The notes under the pieces are model-generated. The model had not been told where the DNA came from. It saw nothing but the letters and a program-made list of their open reading frames with translations, and did not search any database. Source: Streptomyces luteolus (lineage in GTDB: Bacteria; Actinomycetota; Actinomycetes; Streptomycetales; Streptomycetaceae). Taken from it: DNA of 64,000 bases. The DNA lies in NCBI RefSeq assembly GCF_029968015.1, contig NZ_JASCIS010000020.1, forward strand, positions 62,001 through 126,000. Reading direction: 5' to 3'. Every line of letters begins with the position of its first letter. The stretch's first letter is position 1. Both the position numbers and the translations under genes were made by a program. Shown piece by piece: positions 49,116 to 57,454 of this stretch.

Positions 49116-50798
49116 ATGAGCCAGGACGGCGCACAGGGCGGCCGGTACGCGGGGCGTGCCCTGGCCGGCGGCCGCTACCAGCTGCGGGACCTCCTCGGCG
49201 AGGGCGGCATGGCCTCGGTCCACCTGGCGTACGACTCGGTCCTCGACCGGCAGGTCGCCATCAAGACCCTGCACACCGAGCTCGGCCGCGAGCAGTCCTT
49301 CCGCGAGCGCTTCCGCCGCGAGGCCCAGTCCGTGGCCAAGCTCACGCACACCAACATCGTCTCGGTCTTCGACACCGGCGAGGACGAGCTCGACGGCTCG
49401 ACGATGCCGTACATCGTGATGGAGTACGTCGAGGGCAAGCCGCTCGGCTCCGTGCTCGACGCCGACGTCGCGCAGTTCGGCGCGATGCCCACCGACCGCG
49501 CCCTCAAGGTCACCGCCGACGTCCTCGCGGCCCTGGAGATCAGCCACGAGATGGGCCTGGTCCACCGCGACATCAAGCCCGGCAACGTCATGGTGACGAA
49601 GCGGAACGTCGTCAAGGTCATGGACTTCGGCATCGCCCGCGCCATGCAGTCCGGCGTGACGTCGATGACGCAGACCGGCATGGTCGTCGGCACCCCGCAG
49701 TACCTCTCCCCCGAGCAGGCCCTCGGCCGCGGTGTGGACGCCCGCTCCGACCTCTACTCGGTCGGCATCATGCTGTTCCAACTGGTCACCGGGCGGCTGC
49801 CGTTCGAGGCCGACTCGCCGCTTGCCATCGCGTACGCACACGTTCAGGAGGAGCCGGTCGCGCCGTCCTCCATCAACCGTTCGCTGCCGCCCGCGGTGGA
49901 CGCGCTGGTCGCCCGCGCCCTGAAGAAGAACCCCAACGAGCGCTTCCCCACGGCCGACGCGATGCGGGACGAGTGCCTGCGGGTCGTGCAGTCCCTGCAG
50001 GGCGCCGCGCCGAGCATCGTGCCGGGTGCGCACACCGGCAGCGGCGCGGGCGTCGGCGCCTCGGTGTTCCCGCCGGTCGACCAGGGCATGCCGGCGCCCG
50101 GCCCCGGCAGCGTCCAGACCCCGTACCAGCCGGCGCCGTACGGTCCCGGTGGGCCCGGCGGCCCCGGCGGCCCCGGCGGCCCTGGTACGCCCGCGCCGAC
50201 TCCCGCTCCCGGGTACGGCTACCCGCAGCAGGGCGGGTACCAGACCCCGGCGCCCGCCAACTTCGCCCCGCAGCAGGGCGGCCCCGGCACCCCGCCGCCG
50301 TACCACCTGAGCCCGCAGCCCGCGACGGCCGGCGGCGGCAACGGCGGTCGTGGCGGCAAGAGCAACACCCCGGTGATCGTCGGCGCGATCGCGGTCGCCG
50401 TGCTCGCCATCGGCGGACTGGTCACGGCCCTCACGCTGAACGGCGGCGGCGGCGGTGAAGACCCCGGAGGCAAGGAGACGGCGACGGCCGAGGAGGTCGC
50501 GGGCCACAAGGGCCCGGACAAGACCAAGGTCATGGACACCACCGACTGCACGGAACCCCGGGAGAGCTTCTCGGACCCGAGCATGAAGACCCTGCCGAAG
50601 TTCGAGTACCGCAACATCGACTCGGTCAAGGAGTGCATCCAGAAGGGCGGCTGGAAGTACAAGATCACGACCGTGGACGAGAACACCTACGGCGAGGGCA
50701 CGGTCATGAAGCAGTACCCGACGTCGGACACGGACTTCGACCCGGACAACCCGCCGACCATCCAGCTGGAGGTCTCCAGCGGGAACCCGGCGCAGTAG
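49116..50798 (+). CDS. membrane Ser/Thr protein kinase with PASTA-like domain
   Basis: 560 residues. The kinase domain is at 20-285: LGEGGMASVH loop, Lys50 in VAIKTL, VHRDIKPGN with Asp152, DFGIARAM and TQTGMVVGTPQYLSPE. A long Pro/Gly/Gln-rich cytoplasmic linker (290-410) includes a GGPGGPGGPGGPG tract. A transmembrane helix is near 418-442. A single extracellular PASTA-like domain follows (about 490-555; ECIQKGGWKYKITTVDENTY and GTVMKQYPTSD). PASTA domains sense peptidoglycan fragments, so a cell-wall signalling role is plausible, though PknB has four of them. GGGGGA supports the ATG at 49116. Confidence 0.92.
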   Translation: MSQDGAQGGRYAGRALAGGRYQLRDLLGEGGMASVHLAYDSVLDRQVAIKTLHTELGREQSFRERFRREAQSVAKLTHTNIVSVFDTGEDELDGSTMPYIVMEYVEGKPLGSVLDADVAQFGAMPTDRALKVTADVLAALEISHEMGLVHRDIKPGNVMVTKRNVVKVMDFGIARAMQSGVTSMTQTGMVVGTPQYLSPEQALGRGVDARSDLYSVGIMLFQLVTGRLPFEADSPLAIAYAHVQEEPVAPSSINRSLPPAVDALVARALKKNPNERFPTADAMRDECLRVVQSLQGAAPSIVPGAHTGSGAGVGASVFPPVDQGMPAPGPGSVQTPYQPAPYGPGGPGGPGGPGGPGTPAPTPAPGYGYPQQGGYQTPAPANFAPQQGGPGTPPPYHLSPQPATAGGGNGGRGGKSNTPVIVGAIAVAVLAIGGLVTALTLNGGGGGEDPGGKETATAEEVAGHKGPDKTKVMDTTDCTEPRESFSDPSMKTLPKFEYRNIDSVKECIQKGGWKYKITTVDENTYGEGTVMKQYPTSDTDFDPDNPPTIQLEVSSGNPAQ

Positions 50799-50842
50799 CT
50801 TTCCGCAGCCTTCCGCGCTGCGGCCCGCCGGCCGCAGCGCAT

Positions 50843-50884
50843 GACGGAGCCCGGCTCACCGAACGTGGTGGGCCGGGCTCCGTC
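50843..50884 (+). terminator. terminator after PASTA-like kinase
   Basis: GACGGAGCCCGGC and its exact complement, 13 bp, enclose CACC-N7-GGTG, which extends the hairpin. Located 45 bp after the kinase stop; it also faces the convergent bpa gene. Confidence 0.88.
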
Positions 50885-50914
50885 GTCGTCGGTACGGGCG
50901 GGTGCCGCCGGGGG

Positions 50915-51463
50915 TTACAGGTACGGGCCTCCGGTGCGGCCCGCGTGCGGGTGGTCCTCGTCGCCCTCGTGACCGCCCGCGCCGGGCGGCAGCGCGCGGC
51001 GCATCTGCTCCAGCTGGGCGCGGGCCGCCATCTGCTGGGCGAACAGCGTCGTCTGGATGCCGTGGAAGAGCCCCTCCAGCCAGCCGACCAACTGGGCCTG
51101 TGCGATGCGCAGTTCGGCGTCGCTGGGCGTGGTCTCGTCGGTGAACGGCAGTGAGAGCCGCTCCAACTCCTCGACCAGTTCGGGTGCGAGGCCGTCCTCC
51201 AGCTCCTTCACCGAGCTCGCGTGGATCTCCTTGAGCCGCACCCGGCTCGCCTCGTCCAGAGGTGCCGCCCGCACTTCTTCAAGCAGCTGCTTGATCATGC
51301 TGCCGATGCGCATCACCTTGGCCGGCTGCTCGACCATGTCCGTCACCGGAAGCTCACGCGACTCGTCGTCACCACCGCCCCCGCCACCGAGGGCCATTCC
51401 GTCCTGCCCCACGACGAGGACCTGGGGGTTTTCCTGCGACCTGTCGTTCCTCGGCATCTCCAT
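50915..51463 (-). CDS. bpa: bacterial proteasome activator Bpa
   Basis: 182 residues. An unstructured start with a run of glycines is followed by a four-helix body: VEQPAKVMRIGSMIKQLLEE, then RLKEIHASSVKELEDGL, ELRIAQAQLVGWLEGLFHG and QTTLFAQQMAARAQLEQMRRAL. The C-terminus is GPYL. In Mycobacterium Bpa (PafE) forms a ring on the 20S proteasome and docks via a C-terminal GQYL motif, allowing ATP-independent degradation; GPYL fits that role. ATG 51463 is preferred, ATG 51457 possible. The proteasome genes themselves are not in the window. Confidence 0.9.
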   Translation of the reverse strand: MEMPRNDRSQENPQVLVVGQDGMALGGGGGGDDESRELPVTDMVEQPAKVMRIGSMIKQLLEEVRAAPLDEASRVRLKEIHASSVKELEDGLAPELVEELERLSLPFTDETTPSDAELRIAQAQLVGWLEGLFHGIQTTLFAQQMAARAQLEQMRRALPPGAGGHEGDEDHPHAGRTGGPYL

Positions 51464-51584
51464 GCGGCCATTCTCTCGTACGCCTGCTGCACACCAGGGT
51501 GGTGCCCCGCCGCGGCGTTGATCCACCCTGCGCGTACGGTCCGACTCCCCCCGGCGTGCCCTTCCCACGGGCCGGCGGGGCGGC

Positions 51585-52109
51585 TCAGCTGCGTCTGATG
51601 CGTACGGCGAGGAAGGCGAGGCCGAGGCCGATCAGGACCAGGCCCGCGCCGAGCGGCAGCACTCGCAGCACGGGGCCGTCGTCGCCGACCGCCTGCCGTG
51701 CGGTGCCGTCGCCGGGTACGTCCGGAGTGGCCGAGGCGTCCGGGCGCTCCGCGGTCTGGGTCGGTTCCGGCGGGTTCGACGGGTCCTGCCGTTCCGGCGG
51801 CGGCGGGTGCTGGTTGTGGTGCCGGTGGTGTTGCTGGTGCTGGTGCTGGTGCTTGTGCTTGTGCTGCGGGGGCGGCTCCGGGTCCGGGATCGGCTCCGTA
51901 CGGCCGGGGCGCTGACGGCCCTCACCGGCGCGGCTGCCCGCGCGGGAGGCGTCGGGGCTCGGTTCCTCTGGGCTCGACCGGACCGGCTCGCGGGGTGCGG
52001 GGGGCGTGGCCGCCGTGGCCGGGCCCGCGGGCAGCAGCGTCGCGAGGAGCACGGCGAGCAGCGCGGCGAGCAGCGCGACGGTGTGCCGCAGGCGGAGCCG
52101 TGGAGTCAC
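51585..52109 (-). CDS. exported His-rich membrane-anchored protein, unknown
   Basis: 174 residues from GTG 52109, with GGGAGGGGG eight bases upstream. A signal peptide (HTVALLAALLAVLLATLL, cleavage near AATPP) leads to a disordered Pro/Glu/Arg-rich mature part. Its centre, at about residues 83-103, is a KHKHQHQHQQHHRHHNQH tract, a potential metal-binding segment. One hydrophobic helix near the end (VLRVLPLGAGLVLIGLGLAFLAV) and RIRRS anchor it with a short cytoplasmic tail. No family is recognised. Position between bpa and the quinone oxidoreductase gives no functional hint. Confidence 0.7.
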   Translation of the reverse strand: MTPRLRLRHTVALLAALLAVLLATLLPAGPATAATPPAPREPVRSSPEEPSPDASRAGSRAGEGRQRPGRTEPIPDPEPPPQHKHKHQHQHQQHHRHHNQHPPPPERQDPSNPPEPTQTAERPDASATPDVPGDGTARQAVGDDGPVLRVLPLGAGLVLIGLGLAFLAVRIRRS

Positions 52110-52343
52110 GTCGGTGACCCCCTCCCGGTGCCGAGTCGCCAAGGTGGATGCCGTCAGCGTCACATGCGCGGACATCTCGGGCATCCCGGGGCGGTCCGGG
52201 GGAGGGCCACCGGGGTCGTACGGTCGGGAGGTCCGGCCGTACGGCTGCTGTGGGGGCGGGTGGTCGGGGCCTCAGCACGGCTGATGTGGAGGCGGGCGGT
52301 CGGGGGCGTCAGCGCGGCTGCTGTGGGGCGGGCGGTCAGGGCG

Positions 52344-53321
52344 TCAGCGGGTGAGGAGCACCTTGCCGACGTGCGTGCTCTCCTCCAGGACCCGGTGCGC
52401 GTCCGGCGCCTCGGCCATCGGCAGGGTCCGGTCGACGACCGGCTCGACACGGCCCGCCTCGATCAGCGGCCAGACGTGTTCCCGTACGGCGGCGACGATG
52501 GCCGTCTTCTCGGCGAGCGGGCGGCCGCGCAGCGAGGTCGCGGTGATCGCCGCGCGCTTGGCGAGGAGCGCGCCGAGGTTGAGCTCGCCCTTGACCCCGC
52601 CCTGGAGACCGATGATCGCGAGGCGGCCGTTCACCGCGAGCGCCTTGACGTTCCGCTCCAGGTACTTGGCGCCCATGATGTCGAGGATGACGTCCGCGCC
52701 CGAGCCGTCCGTGGCCGCGCGGATCTCCTCCACGAAGTCCTGCTCGCGGTAGTCGATCAGGATGTCCGCGCCGAGCCGCGCGCAGTGCTCCAGCTTCTCC
52801 TTGCCGCCCGCCGTCACCGCGACCCGCGCGCCCACGGCCTTCGCCAGCTGGATCGCCATCGTGCCGATGCCGCTGGCCCCACCGTGCACCAGCAGGGTCT
52901 CGCCCGGGCGCAGATGGGCGACCATGAAGACGTTCGACCAGACCGTGCACGTCACCTCGGGCAGCGCCGCCGCCGTGACCAGGTCGAGGCCCTGCGGCAC
53001 GGGCAGCAACTGCCCCGCGGGCACGGCGACCTTCTCCGCGTACCCACCGCCCGCGAGCAGCGCGCACACCTCGTCGCCGACCGAGAAACCGCTCACCCCC
53101 GGGCCGAGCGCGGCGACCCGGCCCGAGCATTCGAGGCCCGGGTACGGGGAGGCGCCGGGCGGCGGGTTGTAGAAGCCCTGGCGCTGGAGCAGGTCGGCGC
53201 GGTTGACGGCGCTGGCCGCCACCTCGACCAGGACCTCGCCCTCGCCGGGTACGGGATCGGGGACCTCGGCCCAGACAAGCGCCTCGGGTCCGCCGGGTTC
53301 GGGGATCGTGATCGCATACAT
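52344..53321 (-). CDS. NAD(P)H quinone oxidoreductase (MDR, zinc-free)
   Basis: 325 residues of the medium-chain dehydrogenase family, quinone-reductase branch. The N-terminal GroES-like domain contains VNRADLLQRQGFYNPPPGAS and YPGLECSGRV, the TP53I3/PIG3-type signature. The Rossmann nucleotide-binding motif is VHGGASGIGTMAIQLAK at about 146-162. No zinc-ligand cysteines are present. It would reduce quinones or unsaturated carbonyls in the cytoplasm. The gene follows the K+ channel gene by 49 bp in the same direction and may be co-transcribed with it. Confidence 0.92.
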   Translation of the reverse strand: MYAITIPEPGGPEALVWAEVPDPVPGEGEVLVEVAASAVNRADLLQRQGFYNPPPGASPYPGLECSGRVAALGPGVSGFSVGDEVCALLAGGGYAEKVAVPAGQLLPVPQGLDLVTAAALPEVTCTVWSNVFMVAHLRPGETLLVHGGASGIGTMAIQLAKAVGARVAVTAGGKEKLEHCARLGADILIDYREQDFVEEIRAATDGSGADVILDIMGAKYLERNVKALAVNGRLAIIGLQGGVKGELNLGALLAKRAAITATSLRGRPLAEKTAIVAAVREHVWPLIEAGRVEPVVDRTLPMAEAPDAHRVLEESTHVGKVLLTR

Positions 53322-53370
53322 GGGCGCGAGGCTACTCGCCGGGCGCGGCCTTGCGGAGGTGGCCGACCGC

Positions 53371-54444
53371 TCAGTCGCTCGGCAGCGGACGGAGGTCCGG
53401 GACCCCGGGCGGGCCGGGCGTGGCCCGCACGATCGTGATCAGACGGTCCGTCAACTCCAGCTTGCCGATGGCCGGATCGTCGTAGCCGAGCAGCCGGTGC
53501 CCGCGTACGACGCTCACCACGAGCTCCTCGACCTCGCGCGCGGTGCGCCCCACCTCGGCCTTTATCACCGGGCGTTCGATCAGATCGAGGCCGCTGCCCT
53601 GCTGGATCAGGTCCTCCATGACCGTGCCCGCGCTCGGGCTGAGCACCGACAGGCCGAGCAGGCGACCGGCGGCGCTGGCGCTGGTGATCACCGCGTCGGC
53701 ACCGGACTGGCGGAGCAGCGGCGCGTTCTCCTCCTCGCGTACCGCCGCGACGATCTTCGCGCCCCGGTTGAGCTGGCGGGCGGTGAGCGTGACGAGGACG
53801 GCGGTGTCGTCGCGCTGGGTGGCGATCACGACCTGCCGGGCCTTCTGCGCCTCGGCCCGCAGCAGTACGTCGCTGCGCGTGCCGTCGCCGACGACGCCCA
53901 CGAACCCGTCGGCCGTGGCCGCCTCGATGACCTTGGCGCTGGGGTCGACGACGACGATCTGTTCCTTCTTCAGACCCGTGGCGCAGAGGGTCTGGATCGC
54001 GGAGCGGCCCTTGGTGCCGAAGCCGACGACGACGGTGTGTTCGCGCAACTGGGACCTCCAGCGGTTCAGCCTGAATTCCTCACGGGTGCGCTCGGTGAGG
54101 ACCTCGAGCGTGGTGCCGACGAGGATGATCAGGAACAGCACGCGCAGCGGTGTGATGACGAGGATATTGATGACACGGGCGGTGTCGCCGGCGGGCACGA
54201 TGTCGCCGTAGCCGGTGGTGGAGAGGGTGACGGTCGCGTAGTAGAACGCGTCCAGGAGGCTGACGTCGCCGTCGTGGTTGTCGTGGTAGCCGTCACGGTC
54301 GGCGAAGACGATGAAGGCCGTCGAGACCAGCACGGTCAGAGCCATGGCCAGCCGCTTGGCGACCTGTCGCAGCGGACGCCCGACCTCTCGCTTCGGCAGC
54401 TTCACCTGGGCGCTCACCAGATGCTCGTCCGCCTGACGTGCCAT
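53371..54444 (-). CDS. potassium channel with TrkA-N (RCK) domain
   Basis: About 357 residues from ATG 54444. A membrane helix at about 33-49 is followed by the pore loop with selectivity filter TTGYGD (76-81) and a second helix (INILVITPLRVLFLIILVG). A cytoplasmic RCK domain begins VVVGFGTKGRSAI at about 137 and ends near 340. The two-helix architecture is that of MthK/Kch-like tetrameric K+ channels gated by cytoplasmic ligand or pH. A GTG at 54477 would add 11 residues encoded by the parS site and overlap moeA; the ATG is favoured on that ground, without a clear ribosome site. Confidence 0.87.
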   Translation of the reverse strand: MARQADEHLVSAQVKLPKREVGRPLRQVAKRLAMALTVLVSTAFIVFADRDGYHDNHDGDVSLLDAFYYATVTLSTTGYGDIVPAGDTARVINILVITPLRVLFLIILVGTTLEVLTERTREEFRLNRWRSQLREHTVVVGFGTKGRSAIQTLCATGLKKEQIVVVDPSAKVIEAATADGFVGVVGDGTRSDVLLRAEAQKARQVVIATQRDDTAVLVTLTARQLNRGAKIVAAVREEENAPLLRQSGADAVITSASAAGRLLGLSVLSPSAGTVMEDLIQQGSGLDLIERPVIKAEVGRTAREVEELVVSVVRGHRLLGYDDPAIGKLELTDRLITIVRATPGPPGVPDLRPLPSD

Positions 54445-54461
54445 GGCGTCATGGCCGGGCA

Positions 54462-54475
54462 GTTTCACGTGAAAC
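54462..54475. other. parS centromere site 2
   Basis: Second perfect GTTTCACGTGAAAC, 47.5 kb from the first. It spans the stop codon of moeA (…Cys-Phe-Thr-stop on the minus strand) and lies just before the channel gene. Confidence 0.92.
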
Positions 54476-56021
54476 ACCCTTCCGCGCTGTTCGTGTCATG
54501 GGTCGTGGGCGAGGACGGCAGTGTCCACGGCAGGTCGAGGATCTCCAGCTCCTGGCCGGGCTTCGCCCCGCCGGGCGGCACCACGGCGAGGCCGTCGGAG
54601 GCGGCGATCCCACGCAGCATGGCCGGGCCGTTGTAGTGCAGCGGCACGGCGACCAACTGCGGCTCCGCACGCAACACCACGGGCACGAGCCGTGTGTCGT
54701 GCGGATGCCCGTGGATCTCGTCCCTCGTGGGGGCGAGATACGGCACCGGCGCGATCCGCCCGGAAAGCGTACGCAACACCGGTTCGGCCAGCGTCAGCAG
54801 CCCCGAGACCGCGGCGAGCGGATTGCCGGGCAGCCCCACCAGGTGGCGGCGCTCGTCGAGTCGGGCGAGCAGCATCGGGTGCCCCGGCCGCACCTCCACG
54901 CCGTCCACAAGCAGTTCGGCGCCGAGCGCCCGCAGCGTCGGATGCACATGGTCGACAGGGCCCGACGCGGTGCCACCGGTCGTCACGACCAACTCGGCCT
55001 GCGAACCCGCGACCGCCTCGCGCAGCTTCTTCGCGTCGTCACCGAGCCTGCGTACGGCGATGACCTCGGCGCCCAGCGCCCGTAGCCAGTACGGCAGCAT
55101 CGGGCCGAGCGCGTCCCGGATCAGCCCCTCGCGCGGCAGTCCTTCGGTGAGCAACTCGTCGCCCAGTACGAGTACTTCGACGCGCGGGCGGGGGACGACC
55201 GGAAGCGAGTCGTACCCCGCGGCGGCGGCGAGGCCGAGCACCGCCGGGGTCACGGAGAACCGCGCGGGCAGGAGTTGGTCACCGCTGCGGCACTCCTGGC
55301 CGCGCGGGCGGATGTCCTGACCGTGCATCACCTCACGCTCGGCGTGCAGCCGGCCCTTGCTGTCCGTACGGCCGTGCTCGCTGCGGATGACGGCGGTGAC
55401 CTCGCGGGGGATGCGCGCACCGGTCGCGATCGGCATCGCCTCGCCGTCCGCCAGCGCGTCCGCGCCGGACTGGCCGGCCAGCACTCCCTCGTCCCGCACC
55501 TTCCAGGGGCCCGGTCCCGCGACCGCCCAGCCGTCCATCGCCGAGGTGTCGAACGACGGCAGGTCGGTCAGCGCGGTGAGCGGAGCGGCGAGGACCAGGC
55601 CGAGCGCCTGGTCGAGCGGGACGGAGGCGGGGCTCCTGCGCGCCACGGACTCGGCGGCCCGGGCCGCACGGTCGCGAGCCTGCGGCCAGGGGGTGCCTTG
55701 GTGTCTGGGGTGGGGGTTGGTGGGGTGGGGGTTGTCGGGGCGGGGGTTGTCGGGGCGGTGCTGGTCGGCGTGGGGGGCGTGGCGCTCTCCGGGCCGCCGC
55801 TCTCCGGGCCGCCCCGCTCCGGGCCGCCCCGCTCCGGGCCGCTTGCCCTGCCCGTCCTCGTACCCGGCCGACGCTTCTCTGACCAGGGCCAGGGCCTCGT
55901 CGACGTCCTGGTCGTGGTCGCGTTCGGCGTCCCGGTCCGGGGCGGCGCCGGAGGCGCGCTCGGCGTGCCCCCCGCGGCCGTCCGTGGCGTTCATCTCGTT
56001 CAGCCCGCGGGGCCCGGTCAT
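54465..56021 (-). CDS. moeA: molybdopterin molybdotransferase with extended N-terminus
   Basis: 518 residues, about 100 more than typical MoeA. The extra N-terminal segment (residues 1-115) is hydrophilic and repetitive (RPGAGRPGAGRPGERRPGER and DNPRPDNPHPTNPHP) and looks disordered. The MoeA body starts near ARSVARR-like SVARRSPASVPLDQALGLVL. It shows FDTSAMDGWAV, IATGARIPREVTAV, the MPT-binding TTGGTASGPVDHVHPTL and VGLPGNPLAAVSGL. MoeA inserts molybdenum into molybdopterin-AMP. The ATG at 56021 overlaps the stop of the preceding nucleotidyltransferase gene (ATGA). A parS site ends the gene. Confidence 0.9.
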   Translation of the reverse strand: MTGPRGLNEMNATDGRGGHAERASGAAPDRDAERDHDQDVDEALALVREASAGYEDGQGKRPGAGRPGAGRPGERRPGERHAPHADQHRPDNPRPDNPHPTNPHPRHQGTPWPQARDRAARAAESVARRSPASVPLDQALGLVLAAPLTALTDLPSFDTSAMDGWAVAGPGPWKVRDEGVLAGQSGADALADGEAMPIATGARIPREVTAVIRSEHGRTDSKGRLHAEREVMHGQDIRPRGQECRSGDQLLPARFSVTPAVLGLAAAAGYDSLPVVPRPRVEVLVLGDELLTEGLPREGLIRDALGPMLPYWLRALGAEVIAVRRLGDDAKKLREAVAGSQAELVVTTGGTASGPVDHVHPTLRALGAELLVDGVEVRPGHPMLLARLDERRHLVGLPGNPLAAVSGLLTLAEPVLRTLSGRIAPVPYLAPTRDEIHGHPHDTRLVPVVLRAEPQLVAVPLHYNGPAMLRGIAASDGLAVVPPGGAKPGQELEILDLPWTLPSSPTTHDTNSAEGCFT

Positions 56022-57256
56022 TCCGCGTCCGGTGCGGTGTCCGCGCCGGGGGCGCCGCCCGGCTGGTCGTCGCGCTTGTCCTCGTCGGCCCAGCGCGCGG
56101 CGAGGGCGGCGGCCTTGCGCGCTGCCTCGGCCACGGCTTCGGGACCGCCCTCGGCCCGCGCAGCCGCGTACCCCACGAGGAACGTGGTCAGCGGCGCCGC
56201 CGGCCGCGCCACACCGTGTGCGGCATCGCGCGCGAGGTCCAACAGCAGGCCCGTGTCGACCTCCAGGTCGATGCCGAGCTCGTCCTTGACTGCGGTGATC
56301 CATTCATCCAGCACGTGCTCATGCTCCCTGATGCGTGCGCGGGCTTCGGCGATGTCCTCCCAGGTGTCGCAGTCGAACGCGGCACGGGAGTCGCCGGGTT
56401 CGGTGACCCGGGTGAGGGTGAGACCGGCGGTGAGCCGCCGCAACGGCAGCCCTCCGAGCCCGCCGTGCTCCTCGGTCAGGCGCTCCAGGCCACGGCGCAA
56501 CGCCTCGGCCCGGTACGCCGCCACGAGCGGCTGGTCCCGCCCTTCCGCGTCGACCAGCAGGGCACCTTCGGGTGGTTGGCGCTCCGGCTGCGGGCCGTCC
56601 GGCTCCGCATCGTTCGGCTCCGCATCGTTCGGCCCCGCTTCGTTCGGCCCCGCTTCGTTCGGCTGCGCATCGTTCGGCCCCGCATCGTTCGGCTGCGCAT
56701 CGTTCGGCCCCGCATCGTTCGGCTGCGCATCGTTCGGCTGCGCATCGTTCGGCTGCGGGCCGTGCGGCCGGGGGCTGTCCGGCCGGGGGCTGTCCGAGCG
56801 GGAGCTGTCCGAGCGGGAGCTGTCGGGCTGGGGGCTGTCCGAGCGGGAGCTGTCGGGCTGGGTGGCGTTCGAGGGCCCGGCTTCCGGCTGCGTGCTGTCT
56901 GGCTCGGTGCCTTCCGGGCGGCCCGTCGCCAACGCGTCGAGCAGCAGTCGTACGGTGCCCTCCCCCAGGAAGGGCAGGTCGGCGGAGAGGACGAGCACCG
57001 TGTCCGCCGTGGTCCGGCTCAGCCCGGCGCCGAGCGCGGCCAACGGACCGCCGCCGGGCGGTTCCTCGCGCGCCCACAGGACAGGGCGTGCGGTCGGCCT
57101 GCGCTCGGCGACGACCACCGTCGTGTCCGCGTCGGCGCAGGCGGCGAGGACGCGGTCGAGGAGGGACCGGCCGCCGACGCGCACGCCGGGCTTGTCGGCG
57201 CCGCCCAGGCGTCTGGCGGCGCCCCCTGCGAGCACGACGGCGTCATACGAGGTCAT
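56018..57256 (-). CDS. MobA-like nucleotidyltransferase fused to DUF6457, split by pentapeptide repeats
   Basis: 412 residues. Residues 1-113 are the front of a MobA-like domain (VVLAGGAARRLGGADKP, then LSADLPFL). Residues about 115-219 are an insertion of 21 pentapeptides: PDSSR/PDSPR types first, then ten PNDAQ/PNDAG/PNEAG units. The MobA fold resumes at about 225 (GALLVDAEGRDQPLVAAYRA) to about 315. A DUF6457 domain follows (322-400, LDEWITAVKDELGIDLEVDT). MobA attaches GMP or CMP to molybdenum cofactor, which fits the coupled downstream moeA. The insertion is almost certainly an expanded loop. ATG 57256 matches the family start; the frame upstream is unrelated. Confidence 0.87.
   Translation of the reverse strand: MTSYDAVVLAGGAARRLGGADKPGVRVGGRSLLDRVLAACADADTTVVVAERRPTARPVLWAREEPPGGGPLAALGAGLSRTTADTVLVLSADLPFLGEGTVRLLLDALATGRPEGTEPDSTQPEAGPSNATQPDSSRSDSPQPDSSRSDSSRSDSPRPDSPRPHGPQPNDAQPNDAQPNDAGPNDAQPNDAGPNDAQPNEAGPNEAGPNDAEPNDAEPDGPQPERQPPEGALLVDAEGRDQPLVAAYRAEALRRGLERLTEEHGGLGGLPLRRLTAGLTLTRVTEPGDSRAAFDCDTWEDIAEARARIREHEHVLDEWITAVKDELGIDLEVDTGLLLDLARDAAHGVARPAAPLTTFLVGYAAARAEGGPEAVAEAARKAAALAARWADEDKRDDQPGGAPGADTAPDAE
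56601..56915 (-). repeat. coding 15-bp minisatellite, about 21 units
   Basis: Units of exactly 15 bp (GGCTGCGCATCGTTC or GGCCCCGCATCGTTC type at 56601-56750; GGCCGGGGGCTGTCC or GAGCGGGAGCTGTCC type at 56766-56855, then more degenerate). Every unit keeps the frame, giving pentapeptide repeats in the MobA-like protein. Confidence 0.93.
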
Positions 57257-57348
57257 CCACCGAGTATGGCCGCACCGGCGATCAATGCCACCCCCGCGAA
57301 CGGCCTCTACGCGGAGGGACATCCGTCACACCGAACGTGCCACCGGCC

Positions 57349-57425
57349 GCCCGTCACCCGTCGCCCGTCGCCCGTCGCCCGGCGGCCGGTCGTCGGCGGC
57401 CGGTCGTCGGCGGCCGGTCGTCGGC
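57349..57425. repeat. short tandem repeats between bkd operon 2 and the MobA-like gene
   Basis: Four CCCGTCG-type 7-bp units at 57356-57381 are followed by three 14-bp GCGGCCGGTCGTCG units. No clear terminator otherwise separates the two genes in this 198-bp gap. Confidence 0.85.
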
Positions 57426-57454
57426 GGGAGACCCGTCGGCACCACACCTACCGC

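Noticed and set aside
47093..50798. A PknB/PknA-type division cluster
   Set aside because: Neither kinase has four PASTA domains and there are no rodA, pbpA or FHA-protein genes nearby; these are two divergent stand-alone membrane kinases.
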